A DNA stretch of 64,000 nucleotides from Schaedlerella arabinosiphila (GTDB lineage Bacteria; Bacillota; Clostridia; Lachnospirales; Lachnospiraceae). The DNA lies in contig NZ_RHJS01000002.1 in NCBI RefSeq assembly GCF_003885045.1, positions 2,418,001-2,482,000 of the forward strand. Reading direction: 5' to 3'. This document shows positions 49,708 through 58,219 of the stretch, in pieces. How positions within the stretch are numbered: position 1 is the first letter of the stretch; every line of letters starts with the position of its first letter. A model generated the notes under the pieces. The model searched no databases and was not told the origin of the DNA. It saw only the letters and a program-made list of their open reading frames with translations. The translations under genes and the position numbers were made by a program.

Positions 49708-51897
49708 TTATGCAGCTTCTCTTACCGTATCCGGAATCTCCATCAGATCCGCTTCCAGAATGTCTGCAAGATACTGTCCTCCAAAGAGGCCGCCATTGAT
49801 CTTCACTTTCTTCTTCCGCATTTCGGCATAGGACTCTATCCGGATCTCCCGGCTCTTTTCCGCCAGCGTAACATCATCCCTGGTAAGCCTTTTCTGGACA
49901 ACTGCCTGCCATTTCCGTAAGAATTCCGATGCCTCTTCAATATCCTTCTTCTGCCGGTCATACTCGGTACGCTTCTGCCGTATCACACCGCCCGGCTCCA
50001 CCTCCAGCGTATAGTAAGGTTGATCCGGCTGTTTTGTCTTCCTTAAGAACAGAATATAACTCTCCTGACTATTGATCCGATCGAAATACTCCTTCTTCTT
50101 GTCAATACAGTGGTGTAATGCCTGTCCTTCTTCCAAAATATCCTTGATCGTTCTCGGTGCAAGAATTGTATACGTCTTATTCGAGTATTCATATTTCTCC
50201 TGTAACCTTGGAAGAATATCGTTGATGTAAGGAAACTCTTCTTCCAGTTCTCCCGCCGTTACCGACAGTTCATTCTTCTGTATATATTCCACCAGTTTCC
50301 CATGCCTCTGATACAGCCTGGATACCCTGTAGACAATCTCATCATATACATTCATCTTGACACGCTTTGCCATAGATAGGTAATCTTTCCAGGTAATCAG
50401 CACCTGGCGGATACTATCATTTGTTCCTACATTCTGGCGGACAAGATAATTTTTTACCTGTACATAACTCATCCGGTCATGGATAAATGCAAGGTCTTTT
50501 GGCAGAATATCATTTTTGACAAACCAGGCGATCAGCTCATCCGTCAAACTGATATTTTCTTTCTTCTCCTGCTGTAGCCAATATAAAACATTGATATCGC
50601 CTTCTGATTTTCGTAATCTTTTCAGTTTGGCATTATCAATTTCCAGTTTTTTAGCCAGCCCGCCTTTTGCATCTCTCCAAACTAATTTCTCTGGATCTTT
50701 TACCAGTTCTTCTGGCAATTTGGGAAGACCCGCTTTTAAAATCTGCTCTAATACCGGGATCATTTTCCATGCATTCAGATATTTACGGGGATTTAAAACC
50801 GGATTTTTTTGTATCCACTGTATGAGCCCGGTCTTTTTTAATTCCCGCCGTCCTAAATCGTACAAAGTCCTTGGGTATACCTTTCCATGCAAAAGCAGAG
50901 GATAATAATCGAAAAGGCCAACTCTGCGGAAGTAATTGTCACCGCTTATCCAACGCGCGCCCCTATTTTTAAAATCCCCATAATAATATGGATCTTCCTG
51001 GAACTGGTCATCATAAAATATACGCTTCGTTTCATAAAAACATATTTCCCGGTTTTTGAAATCTCCCTTTCCAAGAATCATCCGCGCCTCAAACAGCCTT
51101 AAGATAACCCCTTTTCTGCAGCGCTGGATTAAATATGCAGCTTTACTTTCTGTCCAGATAGATCCGGATTTGTCTACAGATTTAAACTGAATTTCCTGTC
51201 CGCATTTGCTGCAGATTCCCTTCTTGTTATATCTGGGAGCATGGATTGGGACCATCCTGCCGCAATGGGTACAATACCCTTCTGTCGCGCCGCCTTTTTT
51301 ATATTTGTAGAAAATATAATGTTCAGGAATTACCTTCTTAAGGAGCCACCGTTCCCAATCTTTCGGAAGTTTCGGCACCTGCTTCATGGTCTCATCCCAT
51401 ACATCCGTTATTTTTTTATAACGGGCAGCCAGCTGGCGCTCCCGTATCCCTTCCTGATAGCAGACCAGTGTTCCATAATCGCCTGTTATTGTTTCCAGAT
51501 ATCTGCAGACAAGTTTTTCATCTTTTCTGCTGATGTATGTCCCTGAATCATACATATACCGTGGCCAGTCAAGATTTTGCAGCATGGACTTTCTCCATTT
51601 TCCGGTATCTGTCTCAAACGTGATAAAATCATCGGCTCTTTTGTCGATATATACCACATAGACCGGATATTTCGCTCCTGCCCGTACAAACTGGGCCAGG
51701 AACACGGAAATAATCAAATACCCTTTTTCCTCCTTCACCCGCAGATACCTGCCATATTTGTATTTTTTATTCGTTCCCCAGTGATCGGATGGAACCGGCT
51801 GATCCTGTTTGGCAATCTGTTTCAGATATGGAGTAAATTCCGGGGGATTCAGTGTCATTAATTCTTTTTTCTTCATGCCTTCCACTTCCCTTCTCAT
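49708..51897 (-). CDS. PcfJ-like protein
   Basis: 729 residues. The C-terminal third (RTIKDILEEGQALHHCIDKK, YILFLRKTKQPDQPYYTLEV) is the PcfJ domain known from the conjugative plasmid pCF10 and from many ICEs. A zinc-ribbon is visible near residue 205: C-THC-GR then C-SKC-GQ. ATG 51897 overlaps the upstream TGA (ATGA), so coupling is likely; ATG 51876 is an alternative. Role unknown, though it travels with conjugative or mobilisable DNA. Confidence 0.8.
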   Translation of the reverse strand: MRREVEGMKKKELMTLNPPEFTPYLKQIAKQDQPVPSDHWGTNKKYKYGRYLRVKEEKGYLIISVFLAQFVRAGAKYPVYVVYIDKRADDFITFETDTGKWRKSMLQNLDWPRYMYDSGTYISRKDEKLVCRYLETITGDYGTLVCYQEGIRERQLAARYKKITDVWDETMKQVPKLPKDWERWLLKKVIPEHYIFYKYKKGGATEGYCTHCGRMVPIHAPRYNKKGICSKCGQEIQFKSVDKSGSIWTESKAAYLIQRCRKGVILRLFEARMILGKGDFKNREICFYETKRIFYDDQFQEDPYYYGDFKNRGARWISGDNYFRRVGLFDYYPLLLHGKVYPRTLYDLGRRELKKTGLIQWIQKNPVLNPRKYLNAWKMIPVLEQILKAGLPKLPEELVKDPEKLVWRDAKGGLAKKLEIDNAKLKRLRKSEGDINVLYWLQQEKKENISLTDELIAWFVKNDILPKDLAFIHDRMSYVQVKNYLVRQNVGTNDSIRQVLITWKDYLSMAKRVKMNVYDEIVYRVSRLYQRHGKLVEYIQKNELSVTAGELEEEFPYINDILPRLQEKYEYSNKTYTILAPRTIKDILEEGQALHHCIDKKKEYFDRINSQESYILFLRKTKQPDQPYYTLEVEPGGVIRQKRTEYDRQKKDIEEASEFLRKWQAVVQKRLTRDDVTLAEKSREIRIESYAEMRKKKVKINGGLFGGQYLADILEADLMEIPDTVREAA

Positions 51898-52424
51898 TTT
51901 CCATAAGCATCATAAAATTTGTGCGGATGCCAGCGTTTCCCGTCGATGTTTATCAGTGCAATCTCTTCAATCTCAGGGCTGTTCTGCTCTTCCTTCAGGA
52001 TTAATAAAAAATCTCCTTTTTCCCCTGCTGCTCTTGGATTCTTCCCGCGGACTACCCCGTATCCGTTGCAGGCCGTACCTGTTTCTTTCTTTACCCCGTA
52101 GTTCCACTGGCGTTTCGGATGTTCTACCATATAAACTGCCGCCTCAAAAAGCATCTGCTCCAACGAAAGACGTCGTATCAGGCGCATTTCTGTACAGGAT
52201 ATCTTGCTGTCTACCGCATCCTCATCCAGATCTCCGCCTGCATCCACCTCATAATAAACAGAGTTGCGCCAGTCGGAATAATAGTGGAAACAATCCAGCG
52301 GATTTTCTGCACAATGGAACCCATTTTTTACACAGTTCGCCTCCTCCGTCCGGTTTATCTTATCCTCTCGGAACTGGAAACCAAGACAGGTCAGATCCTT
52401 ACGGAATCCTTTAAATGCTCTCAC
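51894..52424 (-). CDS. unknown phage/plasmid-type protein
   Basis: About 176 residues from GTG 52424 (VRAFKGFRKDLTCLGFQF), with GGAGAGG just upstream; the frame is also open to ATG 52439. The pattern AFKGF-x-KDL-x-C-x-GFQF, then GFHCAENPLDCFHYYSD, recurs in phage and plasmid proteins of unknown role, as I recall. Overlaps the PcfK-like gene on one side and pcfJ on the other by 3-14 bp. Confidence 0.6.
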   Translation of the reverse strand: MRAFKGFRKDLTCLGFQFREDKINRTEEANCVKNGFHCAENPLDCFHYYSDWRNSVYYEVDAGGDLDEDAVDSKISCTEMRLIRRLSLEQMLFEAAVYMVEHPKRQWNYGVKKETGTACNGYGVVRGKNPRAAGEKGDFLLILKEEQNSPEIEEIALINIDGKRWHPHKFYDAYGK

Positions 52425-53232
52425 TCTTTTCCTCTCCATTTGTTTCTTCGTTTTTTTCTGCCATCATGTCAAACAAGGACATCTGGATCGGCTTTTCTAC
52501 AGATTTCTTTGCCCCTTTCGCCTGCCCTGTTGTTTCCGGTTCCTTTTCCGGCTTCTCTTCTCCTTTTTCCGCGGTCTTTTCTGTTTTTTCTTCCGATACG
52601 TCTTTTGCTGATGAACTCCCGGATGAAGCGCTCTTTTTCTTGCGTTCCTCCTTCTTTTTCAGGGAATTCAGCCGCTTTTTCGTTTCTGCTTTCCGCGCTT
52701 TTGCCTCCGTCGCTTCATCATCCAGGGCATAATACGCATCCGCCCACTGATATACCTGCGTCTCCGATATTCCCATACCGATAGACTGGTGAGCGCTATC
52801 CGCCCGGCGGTTCGGATTCTTTTTTCCGCCAAATCTGGTATCATGCTCTTTTTCTGCCATCTGATACGCCTGCTCCATGATATAGTTCATGCATTTCTGG
52901 AGCGTTTTCTGCTTCTTTAATACCTGGATTCCAAACATAGGGTCTTCTTCTGCCTTTTTCATCAGATATCTGCCTACAATATCCGTAAAAAGCTGGTCTT
53001 TCATATGCCACATCTCTTCCTGCAGCTTTTCCGTCGCAGAAGCATAGTCTTTTTCAGACAGCGGGATTTCCGCAAGCTGGAACCTCTTCCCCTTGATAAA
53101 ATCCTCCACGTCCTGCTCCGGCACCAGCCACTGGGCCGCTAACACCTTAAGCTCTGAAAAATTCTGCGAGTTCCTGAGATGCACTGCCATTGCATTCAAT
53201 TCTTCCGTATTGTTGATCAGTTTCTCATACAC
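52411..53232 (-). CDS. PcfK-like protein
   Basis: 273 residues. The middle (LQKCMNYIMEQAYQMAEKEH then SIGMGISETQVYQWADAYYA) matches the PcfK pattern of a helical region plus a GMxxxxVYxWAxxYY motif. The C-terminal 90 residues are a low-complexity Lys/Glu/Ser tail ending in a short QMSLFDMM motif, the kind that often binds the sliding clamp. The pcfJ-like gene is two genes downstream, which supports the call. Confidence 0.7.
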   Translation of the reverse strand: MYEKLINNTEELNAMAVHLRNSQNFSELKVLAAQWLVPEQDVEDFIKGKRFQLAEIPLSEKDYASATEKLQEEMWHMKDQLFTDIVGRYLMKKAEEDPMFGIQVLKKQKTLQKCMNYIMEQAYQMAEKEHDTRFGGKKNPNRRADSAHQSIGMGISETQVYQWADAYYALDDEATEAKARKAETKKRLNSLKKKEERKKKSASSGSSSAKDVSEEKTEKTAEKGEEKPEKEPETTGQAKGAKKSVEKPIQMSLFDMMAEKNEETNGEEKSESI

Positions 53233-53332
53233 GGCTGTTTCCTCCTTAAATTCATCTTTAAAAAATTCTCTTACCTATTTGGTTTTTACGCTGCCGGGTG
53301 CAAAAATGGAGAGTCCGCTGACTCTCCATCTG

Positions 53333-53758
53333 TTATGCTGCATTCTCCTGTCTGAGCATTTTCTCTTCCATCTCTTCCATTTCCCGTTCCACTTCCTCTG
53401 CAATCCTCCTGCGCTCCTTATCGTCCTCTTCCAAAAGCCCTACCAGTTCTACCAGGATGCGGGTACACCATTTGTTTGACTTCCATTTATCCGAAAGCTT
53501 TCTGGTCTCTTCTATGAGGGCTTCGTAGTCCGGCTCCGTCATTTCCCTGTTCCGGTACTTTTTATATACCTCATAGCATTCCTTCATGACGACCGGAACC
53601 GGTATTTTTGCCGCTTCATCCAGATTGGAAAGAAGCCCCATCAGCATCCGGTGATAATCGTGCCTTTTGCAGAGCTCTTCAATCCCCATCTGTTCTCTCC
53701 CCAGATACAGGGACATAAAATCATTAAATATTTCCGCTATTTTACTCTGGTCTACCAT
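53333..53758 (-). CDS. unknown acidic helical protein
   Basis: 141 residues, no family recognised. Helical throughout, with a Glu-rich C-terminus (EDDKERRRIAEEVEREMEEM). AAAGGAG precedes the ATG. Same transcript as its neighbours. Confidence 0.6.
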   Translation of the reverse strand: MVDQSKIAEIFNDFMSLYLGREQMGIEELCKRHDYHRMLMGLLSNLDEAAKIPVPVVMKECYEVYKKYRNREMTEPDYEALIEETRKLSDKWKSNKWCTRILVELVGLLEEDDKERRRIAEEVEREMEEMEEKMLRQENAA

Positions 53759-53775
53759 TCGTTTTCTCCTTTCCC

Positions 53776-54366
53776 TTATGTAACTGCCAGGTCATAAATA
53801 CTCATCTGCCCTTCCACCTGCCAGTCTTCCTGATGATCCTCCTGCCTTTTCTCAGGAACCGCTGCCTGCTTTAACGGGAGGCCCTGCAGCTTTTTTGCCG
53901 TTTCTACAATCAAACCCGTCAGCATACCCGGACTTCCATATTCCCTCAGAACTACCAGGTTATCTTCTGCAAGTGCATCTGCAAGCCCCATCACCTTCCC
54001 GGAAACTTCCAGTACACGGGTACCCTTCTTTTGTTTCGGCGTCAGCTTTGGAAGGACGGCCTGCATATACCGGTATTCTTCCATTGCCAAGTACTCCTGC
54101 ACCGCGCATTGTGCCTGTGTCCGGATCTCGTCCGCACATGCCATGAAGCTTTTCGGCACTTCCGGCGGGATCGTCAATCTTTCATCTGCTCCCTTAACAT
54201 CCAGCTTTTTCCGGATCTCCAAAAGCTCCTTCCGGATCCGGTCCAAAACCACCCCGTCCGTGCACATGCCGGCAGCATCACCATAGGCATATACCTTTTC
54301 CCATTCATAAGACAGCCGGACAAACTCCTGCTCCCATGCTCCGGGCGACTTTGCCTGCGCCATCAT
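53776..54366 (-). CDS. unknown protein with QMSIYDLA-type tail
   Basis: 196 residues from 54366 (MMAQAKSPGAWEQEFVRLSY). Ends in GQMSIYDLAVT, again like a sliding-clamp-binding motif (Q-x-x-I/L-x-D/F-L), shared in form with the PcfK-like gene. Otherwise helical and not recognised. It begins just after the stop of the HTH gene at 54371. Confidence 0.55.
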   Translation of the reverse strand: MMAQAKSPGAWEQEFVRLSYEWEKVYAYGDAAGMCTDGVVLDRIRKELLEIRKKLDVKGADERLTIPPEVPKSFMACADEIRTQAQCAVQEYLAMEEYRYMQAVLPKLTPKQKKGTRVLEVSGKVMGLADALAEDNLVVLREYGSPGMLTGLIVETAKKLQGLPLKQAAVPEKRQEDHQEDWQVEGQMSIYDLAVT

Positions 54367-54370
54367 TTTC

Positions 54371-54676
54371 CTATTCCCCCTTCTTGCTCTTTGCCTTTTC
54401 AATCCTTCTTTTTACCGTGGACGGATAGCAGCCAAACGCATTGGAGATCTCTTCCAGCGTATACCCTTCTTTCCGCATCCGGTACATCAGATTCCCCATT
54501 GTTTCTTTTTCCATAACCTCCACATCTTCAACCTTTAATTTTTTTCTAAAAATCTTCCTGCTGACCGGATGCTCCGGCCCATATTTATAGATCAGTTTCG
54601 CCTCCGTCACATCCACATCGCAGAAAATCGCAATCAGTAAACAATAATAGCCGCTGTCCTCATTCCAAATCGACAT
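54371..54676 (-). CDS. HTH-domain protein
   Basis: 101 residues. The C-terminal half reads as a sigma-70 region 4/resolvase-type HTH (MRKEGYTLEEISNAFGCYPS then TVKRRIEKAKSKKGE). GGAGGT is 5 nt before the ATG. Possibly a regulator of the plasmid-like block. Confidence 0.65.
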   Translation of the reverse strand: MSIWNEDSGYYCLLIAIFCDVDVTEAKLIYKYGPEHPVSRKIFRKKLKVEDVEVMEKETMGNLMYRMRKEGYTLEEISNAFGCYPSTVKRRIEKAKSKKGE

Positions 54677-54764
54677 CGCACACCTCCTTTACGGATGACC
54701 GTGCCGGCATATCCTCTGGTTACGGGCAGAAAAGCTTTCTTCCTGGCGCTGTCCTTAGCGTTTA

Positions 54765-55073
54765 CTACCGCAAATGTTCGTCAAGCACCCGAAGAATCCC
54801 ATCCACGCCGTTATGCTGAATCTCTTTAAGCATAAGATCCAGGCTGACATACGACAGCATGTTCTTTACAAATTCCTCCTCCCTGTGGACGCTTAAAAAT
54901 ACAAAAATAACTTCATACAGCCCATGTTTTGCCAGGCATTTGATGATATTTCTTGCCGTCACCATATTCATGTGTTCGTCACCCGGCGTACAGATCAGAT
55001 GCCAGTATCCGCTGTATCTGCTGATCCATTTCAAAAGCTTTCTGCTCCTTCTTCCTTTCCTGTTTCCAATCAT
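54765..55073 (-). CDS. unknown small protein
   Basis: 102 residues, basic N-terminus (MIGNRKGRRSRKLLKWISRY), then mixed helix (NMVTARNIIKCLAKHGLYEV). GGAGGG precedes the ATG. No family recognised. Confidence 0.55.
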   Translation of the reverse strand: MIGNRKGRRSRKLLKWISRYSGYWHLICTPGDEHMNMVTARNIIKCLAKHGLYEVIFVFLSVHREEEFVKNMLSYVSLDLMLKEIQHNGVDGILRVLDEHLR

Positions 55074-55122
55074 CTTTCTCCCTCCTGTAAGGCATAAATA
55101 CAGGAAATTGCCATTTTCTTTA

Positions 55123-55392
55123 TCACGCCGCTCTTTTCTGTGCCTTTACTAACACTTCCATCAGATACTGGTCTGAGTCTGTATGCAGTACAACGCCGTC
55201 AAACTCCGCACCGAGCATCTGCAGGTCTTTTTTGCTTCCCTCCTTTACGAATTTTACGATCCCAAAATCCTTCCGTTCACAGGAAGCAATGTATAAGTTC
55301 TTGTCCGCATCCAGATAAAACCGGATCTTTGCACCCTTTACAATGTCGTACCTGCCGGCCATCAGCACCAACAGCTTCATTTTCTTAACCAC
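55123..55392 (-). CDS. unknown small protein
   Basis: About 89 residues from GTG 55392, or 85 from ATG 55380 (MKLLVLMAGRYDIVKGAKIR). Beta-rich pattern with YLDADKNLYIASCERKDFGI. Overlaps the 3' end of the preceding gene. Not recognised. Confidence 0.5.
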   Translation of the reverse strand: MVKKMKLLVLMAGRYDIVKGAKIRFYLDADKNLYIASCERKDFGIVKFVKEGSKKDLQMLGAEFDGVVLHTDSDQYLMEVLVKAQKRAA

Positions 55393-56056
55393 GCTGTCTC
55401 TCCTGTCTCTCAAATATGGGATAACTGGTCAGGATCCGGAATCCCCAGTCTGTATCCGCATCTTTTACAAGTACCAGGCAGGCTTTCCTTAGATTCTCTT
55501 CCAGCTTCTCCTCGCCTTTCCGGAATCCATAGCCTACTGTCCGGGGGAACTGCCCGACCAGCGAAATCCAGTCGCTGCCGCTGTATTTCAGCCATGCGGT
55601 AATGCTGGAATCGAAAAACTGATGCATGATCCCGCTTACCACTGCATTTGCTACTTCCACGTCCCAATAGGATGTTGCATAGCGGATATCTTCTTTCGTC
55701 AGCCTGGTCTTTAATGCCAGAAGCTGGATATCCGTATGCTTCCTCAGCGTATGGCCGCCATATAATCCTACCCGGTCAAGGTTCCTCCGAATCGTCTGTA
55801 AGGTATTCTCAATCATTTCCTCCGGAACATCAGCAAATAGATCAACCATATGTACTCCTTTCCTTTCACGGACATGCAGATACTGATATCCCGGCGGATA
55901 CCAGTGCGCCCAAAACATTCCCCTGGACTGCTTTATCGCATGCCTGGCAACAAAAAAAGAAGAAAATTTTCCCCCTTCTTCTGTACAGACTGCAAACTTT
56001 TCTGTTATCCGCCTTTTCTTTCTGTATTTACCGGTGCCATTCATTCGGATTAGCAC
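55385..56056 (-). CDS. unknown protein, first gene after the attenuator-like leader
   Basis: 223 residues from GTG 56056, or 219 from ATG 56044 (MNGTGKYRKKRRITEKFAVC); AAAGGAGGAG precedes. Contains HLRERKG-like basic stretches, RRNLDRVGLYGGHTLRKHTD and SYWDVEVANAVVSGIMHQFF. No family recognised. It follows a leader with promoter, paired operator arms and a terminator-like stem. Confidence 0.55.
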   Translation of the reverse strand: MLIRMNGTGKYRKKRRITEKFAVCTEEGGKFSSFFVARHAIKQSRGMFWAHWYPPGYQYLHVRERKGVHMVDLFADVPEEMIENTLQTIRRNLDRVGLYGGHTLRKHTDIQLLALKTRLTKEDIRYATSYWDVEVANAVVSGIMHQFFDSSITAWLKYSGSDWISLVGQFPRTVGYGFRKGEEKLEENLRKACLVLVKDADTDWGFRILTSYPIFERQERQRG

Positions 56057-56098
56057 GCTCCTCCTTTCTGTTTATTTGCAGGGCAATCCTAAAACGCA

Positions 56099-56143
56099 AA
56101 AAAAGACACCAAAAACCCATTCTGAATTTTTGATGTCTTTTTT
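56099..56143 (-). terminator. terminator or attenuator in the leader
   Basis: Arms 56099-56115 and 56127-56143 (AAAAAAGACACCAAAAA against its complement with one G-U pair), 11-nt loop, followed on the minus strand by a T-run. It ends transcription coming from the NERD gene, or acts as an attenuator for the promoter at 56253-56281. Confidence 0.75.
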
Positions 56144-56252
56144 GTCTTTTGTCAGGCTAAGCCTTAAATTTATCTTCCAGTCATCTTCTGGAACAAATAC
56201 ATTTACTGCTGCATTTTAAGAACACTCATGCACAAAAATCTAATCCATTTAC

Positions 56253-56306
56253 ACTATAACACAATATATAGCTATAGTCAAGATAAATATATCTATATAT
56301 TGTGTT
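56253..56306 (-). promoter_or_regulatory. promoter flanked by 14-bp inverted-repeat operator
   Basis: Minus strand TTGACT (56276-56281), 17 bp, TATAGT (56253-56258). A perfect 14-bp inverted repeat, AACACAATATATAG (56258-56271) and its complement (56293-56306), brackets the -35, with one arm in the spacer. Looks like a repressor operator. Leader to the next gene about 190 nt. Confidence 0.7.
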
Positions 56307-56359
56307 TCAAATTAATATAACCACTGATTCATACGGCTTTTTGTTACGATTTTGGCCAA

Positions 56360-56944
56360 TTACTGTAATAACTCTTTGATCGCAGCAACAGCACTGTTAT
56401 TTAAAGAATGATGTGCCCTCCCATGCAGCGCCTGATCGATCCCTTCAAAGGATTCCAAAACCATATCATTATGTACCGGACTATTATTGTTTAACAACAG
56501 CACATACCCGTCAACCCAGACACGAATCCCAGAATCTTTCAGAAACCGGGCTAAAATGTATACCTGGCGCCGAACCTGTTTTATTGGATTGCGCACCTGC
56601 TTTTCATAGGTATTCCCGCCCCTGCTGACTTTATATTTTGTCCATTCATAATCATCTTCTTTGCCCGTAAGCGTGCCGCTATAATTCTTTACTTCGATAA
56701 TAAATACACCTCTGCGGTTGATAATAACATTATCTAATTCTGTTGCTTTTTCCTTGTATTTCACACAGACATTCATAAGCAGTATATCTTCTTTCTGTAA
56801 AACCTGCTTTATTATCTCTGCTGCTTCCTTTTCGCCCCGCTTTCCTGCCCTGACTCCCGGCGCTTCATAGGTTTTATAAAATAATACCGCTATAATAACA
56901 AGAAAAGCAAAGCATCCTATCCCGATAAATATAAAAATCTCCAT
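56360..56944 (-). CDS. NERD-domain protein, membrane-anchored
   Basis: 194 residues. An N-terminal membrane helix (MEIFIFIGIGCFAFLVIIAV) is followed by a NERD (nuclease-related) domain: GEKEAAEIIKQVL with the acidic residue, ATELDNVIINRRGVFIIEVK with the D-...-E-x-K core, then YSGTL. This is a PD-(D/E)xK-type nuclease core; its substrate is unknown. The ATG follows the stop of the macro-domain gene directly (TAAATG). Confidence 0.85.
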   Translation of the reverse strand: MEIFIFIGIGCFAFLVIIAVLFYKTYEAPGVRAGKRGEKEAAEIIKQVLQKEDILLMNVCVKYKEKATELDNVIINRRGVFIIEVKNYSGTLTGKEDDYEWTKYKVSRGGNTYEKQVRNPIKQVRRQVYILARFLKDSGIRVWVDGYVLLLNNNSPVHNDMVLESFEGIDQALHGRAHHSLNNSAVAAIKELLQ

Positions 56945-57475
56945 TTATTTGTCCATTTCTGTTTCCCAGACCGCATGGTCATATGCAGCAAGGGTTTCCC
57001 GATCAAACAGGACAAATCTCACAATGTCCATTTGATCCCTATGTTCTTCACAGAACTTCCGGACTGTTCGGACAGCCGCAAGCGCGGCTCTGTCTACCGG
57101 ATAACGGTACACCCCTGTTGAGATGGAAGGGAATGCGATTGTCCGAATCCCATGAGTAACTGCTGTCTGCAGGGAATTCCAGTACGCATTTTCAAGAAGC
57201 TGTTCTTCCCCGTCCTGCCCGCCGCGCCAGACAGGGCCTACCGTATGGATCACATATCTGCATGGCAGACGGTAAGCTCCGGTAACCTTTGCCTCCCCTG
57301 TTTTACAGCCATGAAGCGTCCGGCATTCAGCCAAAAGCTCACGTCCGGCGGCACGGTGGATCGCGCCGTCCACACCCCCGCCTCCAAGCAGGCTGTTGTT
57401 CGCCGCATTTACGATTGCTTCCAGATCATCCACTTTTGTAATATCTCCCTGAACTGTCTGTATCCTGTATCCCAT
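56945..57475 (-). CDS. macro-domain protein (ADP-ribosyl/O-acetyl-ADP-ribose hydrolase)
   Basis: 176 residues. MacroD/YmdB type: GDITKVDDLEAIVNAANNSL, LGGGGVDGAIHRAAG, HTVGPVW and FPSISTGVYRYP, all ADP-ribose-binding. Members remove ADP-ribose from proteins or hydrolyse O-acetyl-ADP-ribose. In accessory DNA they can counter ADP-ribosylating toxins; no such toxin was seen in the window. CAGGAG precedes the ATG. Confidence 0.92.
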   Translation of the reverse strand: MGYRIQTVQGDITKVDDLEAIVNAANNSLLGGGGVDGAIHRAAGRELLAECRTLHGCKTGEAKVTGAYRLPCRYVIHTVGPVWRGGQDGEEQLLENAYWNSLQTAVTHGIRTIAFPSISTGVYRYPVDRAALAAVRTVRKFCEEHRDQMDIVRFVLFDRETLAAYDHAVWETEMDK

Positions 57476-57508
57476 AGAATTTCTCCTGATAAAATATAAT
57501 TGTATCTC

Positions 57509-57745
57509 CTATTTCTGATAACTGCACCCGGTTCTGTCCGGCCTTTCACCGCCCCTTATATACCTCGCGCTGAACTCCATATTAATCTGGCGCAGTTCCT
57601 TCTTACCCTCAATATAATCCTGATAAATTTCAGCCAGGCCAGCCATGCAGCCGTCACAGGCTGCCGTAATGTTTCCAAGAGAATCCGCAACAATTTTCCC
57701 GCGCTCCTCTTTTGTCGTCTCCGAAATCAAATACCCCACTTCCAA
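57509..57745 (-). CDS. small cysteine-containing protein of unknown role
   Basis: 78 residues from TTG 57745, with AGGAGGT at good spacing. MEVGYLISETTKEERGKIVA then GNITAACDGCMAGLAEIYQD; the DGC pair plus a late GCSYQ give possible metal or redox cysteines. Similar short proteins are frequent in Clostridia as far as I recall, with no assigned function. Confidence 0.6.
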   Translation of the reverse strand: MEVGYLISETTKEERGKIVADSLGNITAACDGCMAGLAEIYQDYIEGKKELRQINMEFSARYIRGGERPDRTGCSYQK

Positions 57746-57808
57746 ATGTACCTCCTGATTGTCTTAATCTTTGGCAGATCATGCCTCTTTATCCGCCCCA
57801 GGCTATGG

Positions 57809-58219
57809 CTATATCACCCTTCCGGAAAGATGGTCTATTTCGTGCTGCACGATCTGAGCAGGCCAGTCTTTTAACTTCATCTTCTGCTTTTTCCAATTGA
57901 AATCGAAATACTCCACTTCGATTTCCTGATAGCACTTTGTTTTCCGGACCCCGTCAAGGGACAGGCAGCCTTCTTCCGTTTCATAAATCCCTCTTTTCCA
58001 AACCAGCACCGGATTAAACATCACAATGTCGATGACTCCCTTGTTCACAATAATGATATTCTTCTTCACGCCAATCATATTGGCGGCCATGCCGACACAG
58101 CGGTCCCGGTTGGCATTCAAGGTATCCTTAAGGTCTCTTCCCACCTGCAGATCAGCCTTGGTTGCCGGTTCTGATTTCTGTCCCAAAAAGAATACATCCC
58201 TTACAACCTGTTTCACCAT
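57809..58219 (-). CDS. def: peptide deformylase, short form
   Basis: 136 residues, shorter than the usual 150-190. Motif 1 is weak (CVGMAANMIGVKK instead of GxGLAAxQ), motif 2 EGCLSLDG has the metal ligand Cys, and motif 3 QHEIDHLSG has both His and the catalytic Glu. So the active site is complete except that the motif-1 glutamine position reads Asn. An accessory copy in mobile DNA; a housekeeping def is presumably elsewhere. AGGAGAGG precedes the ATG. Confidence 0.85.
   Translation of the reverse strand: MVKQVVRDVFFLGQKSEPATKADLQVGRDLKDTLNANRDRCVGMAANMIGVKKNIIIVNKGVIDIVMFNPVLVWKRGIYETEEGCLSLDGVRKTKCYQEIEVEYFDFNWKKQKMKLKDWPAQIVQHEIDHLSGRVI

Noticed and set aside
56057..56246. Small coding gene in the leader (frame NAAVNVFVPEDDWKINLRLS)
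   Set aside because: The frame has no start codon with a ribosome site and runs through the terminator stem; at most a remnant.
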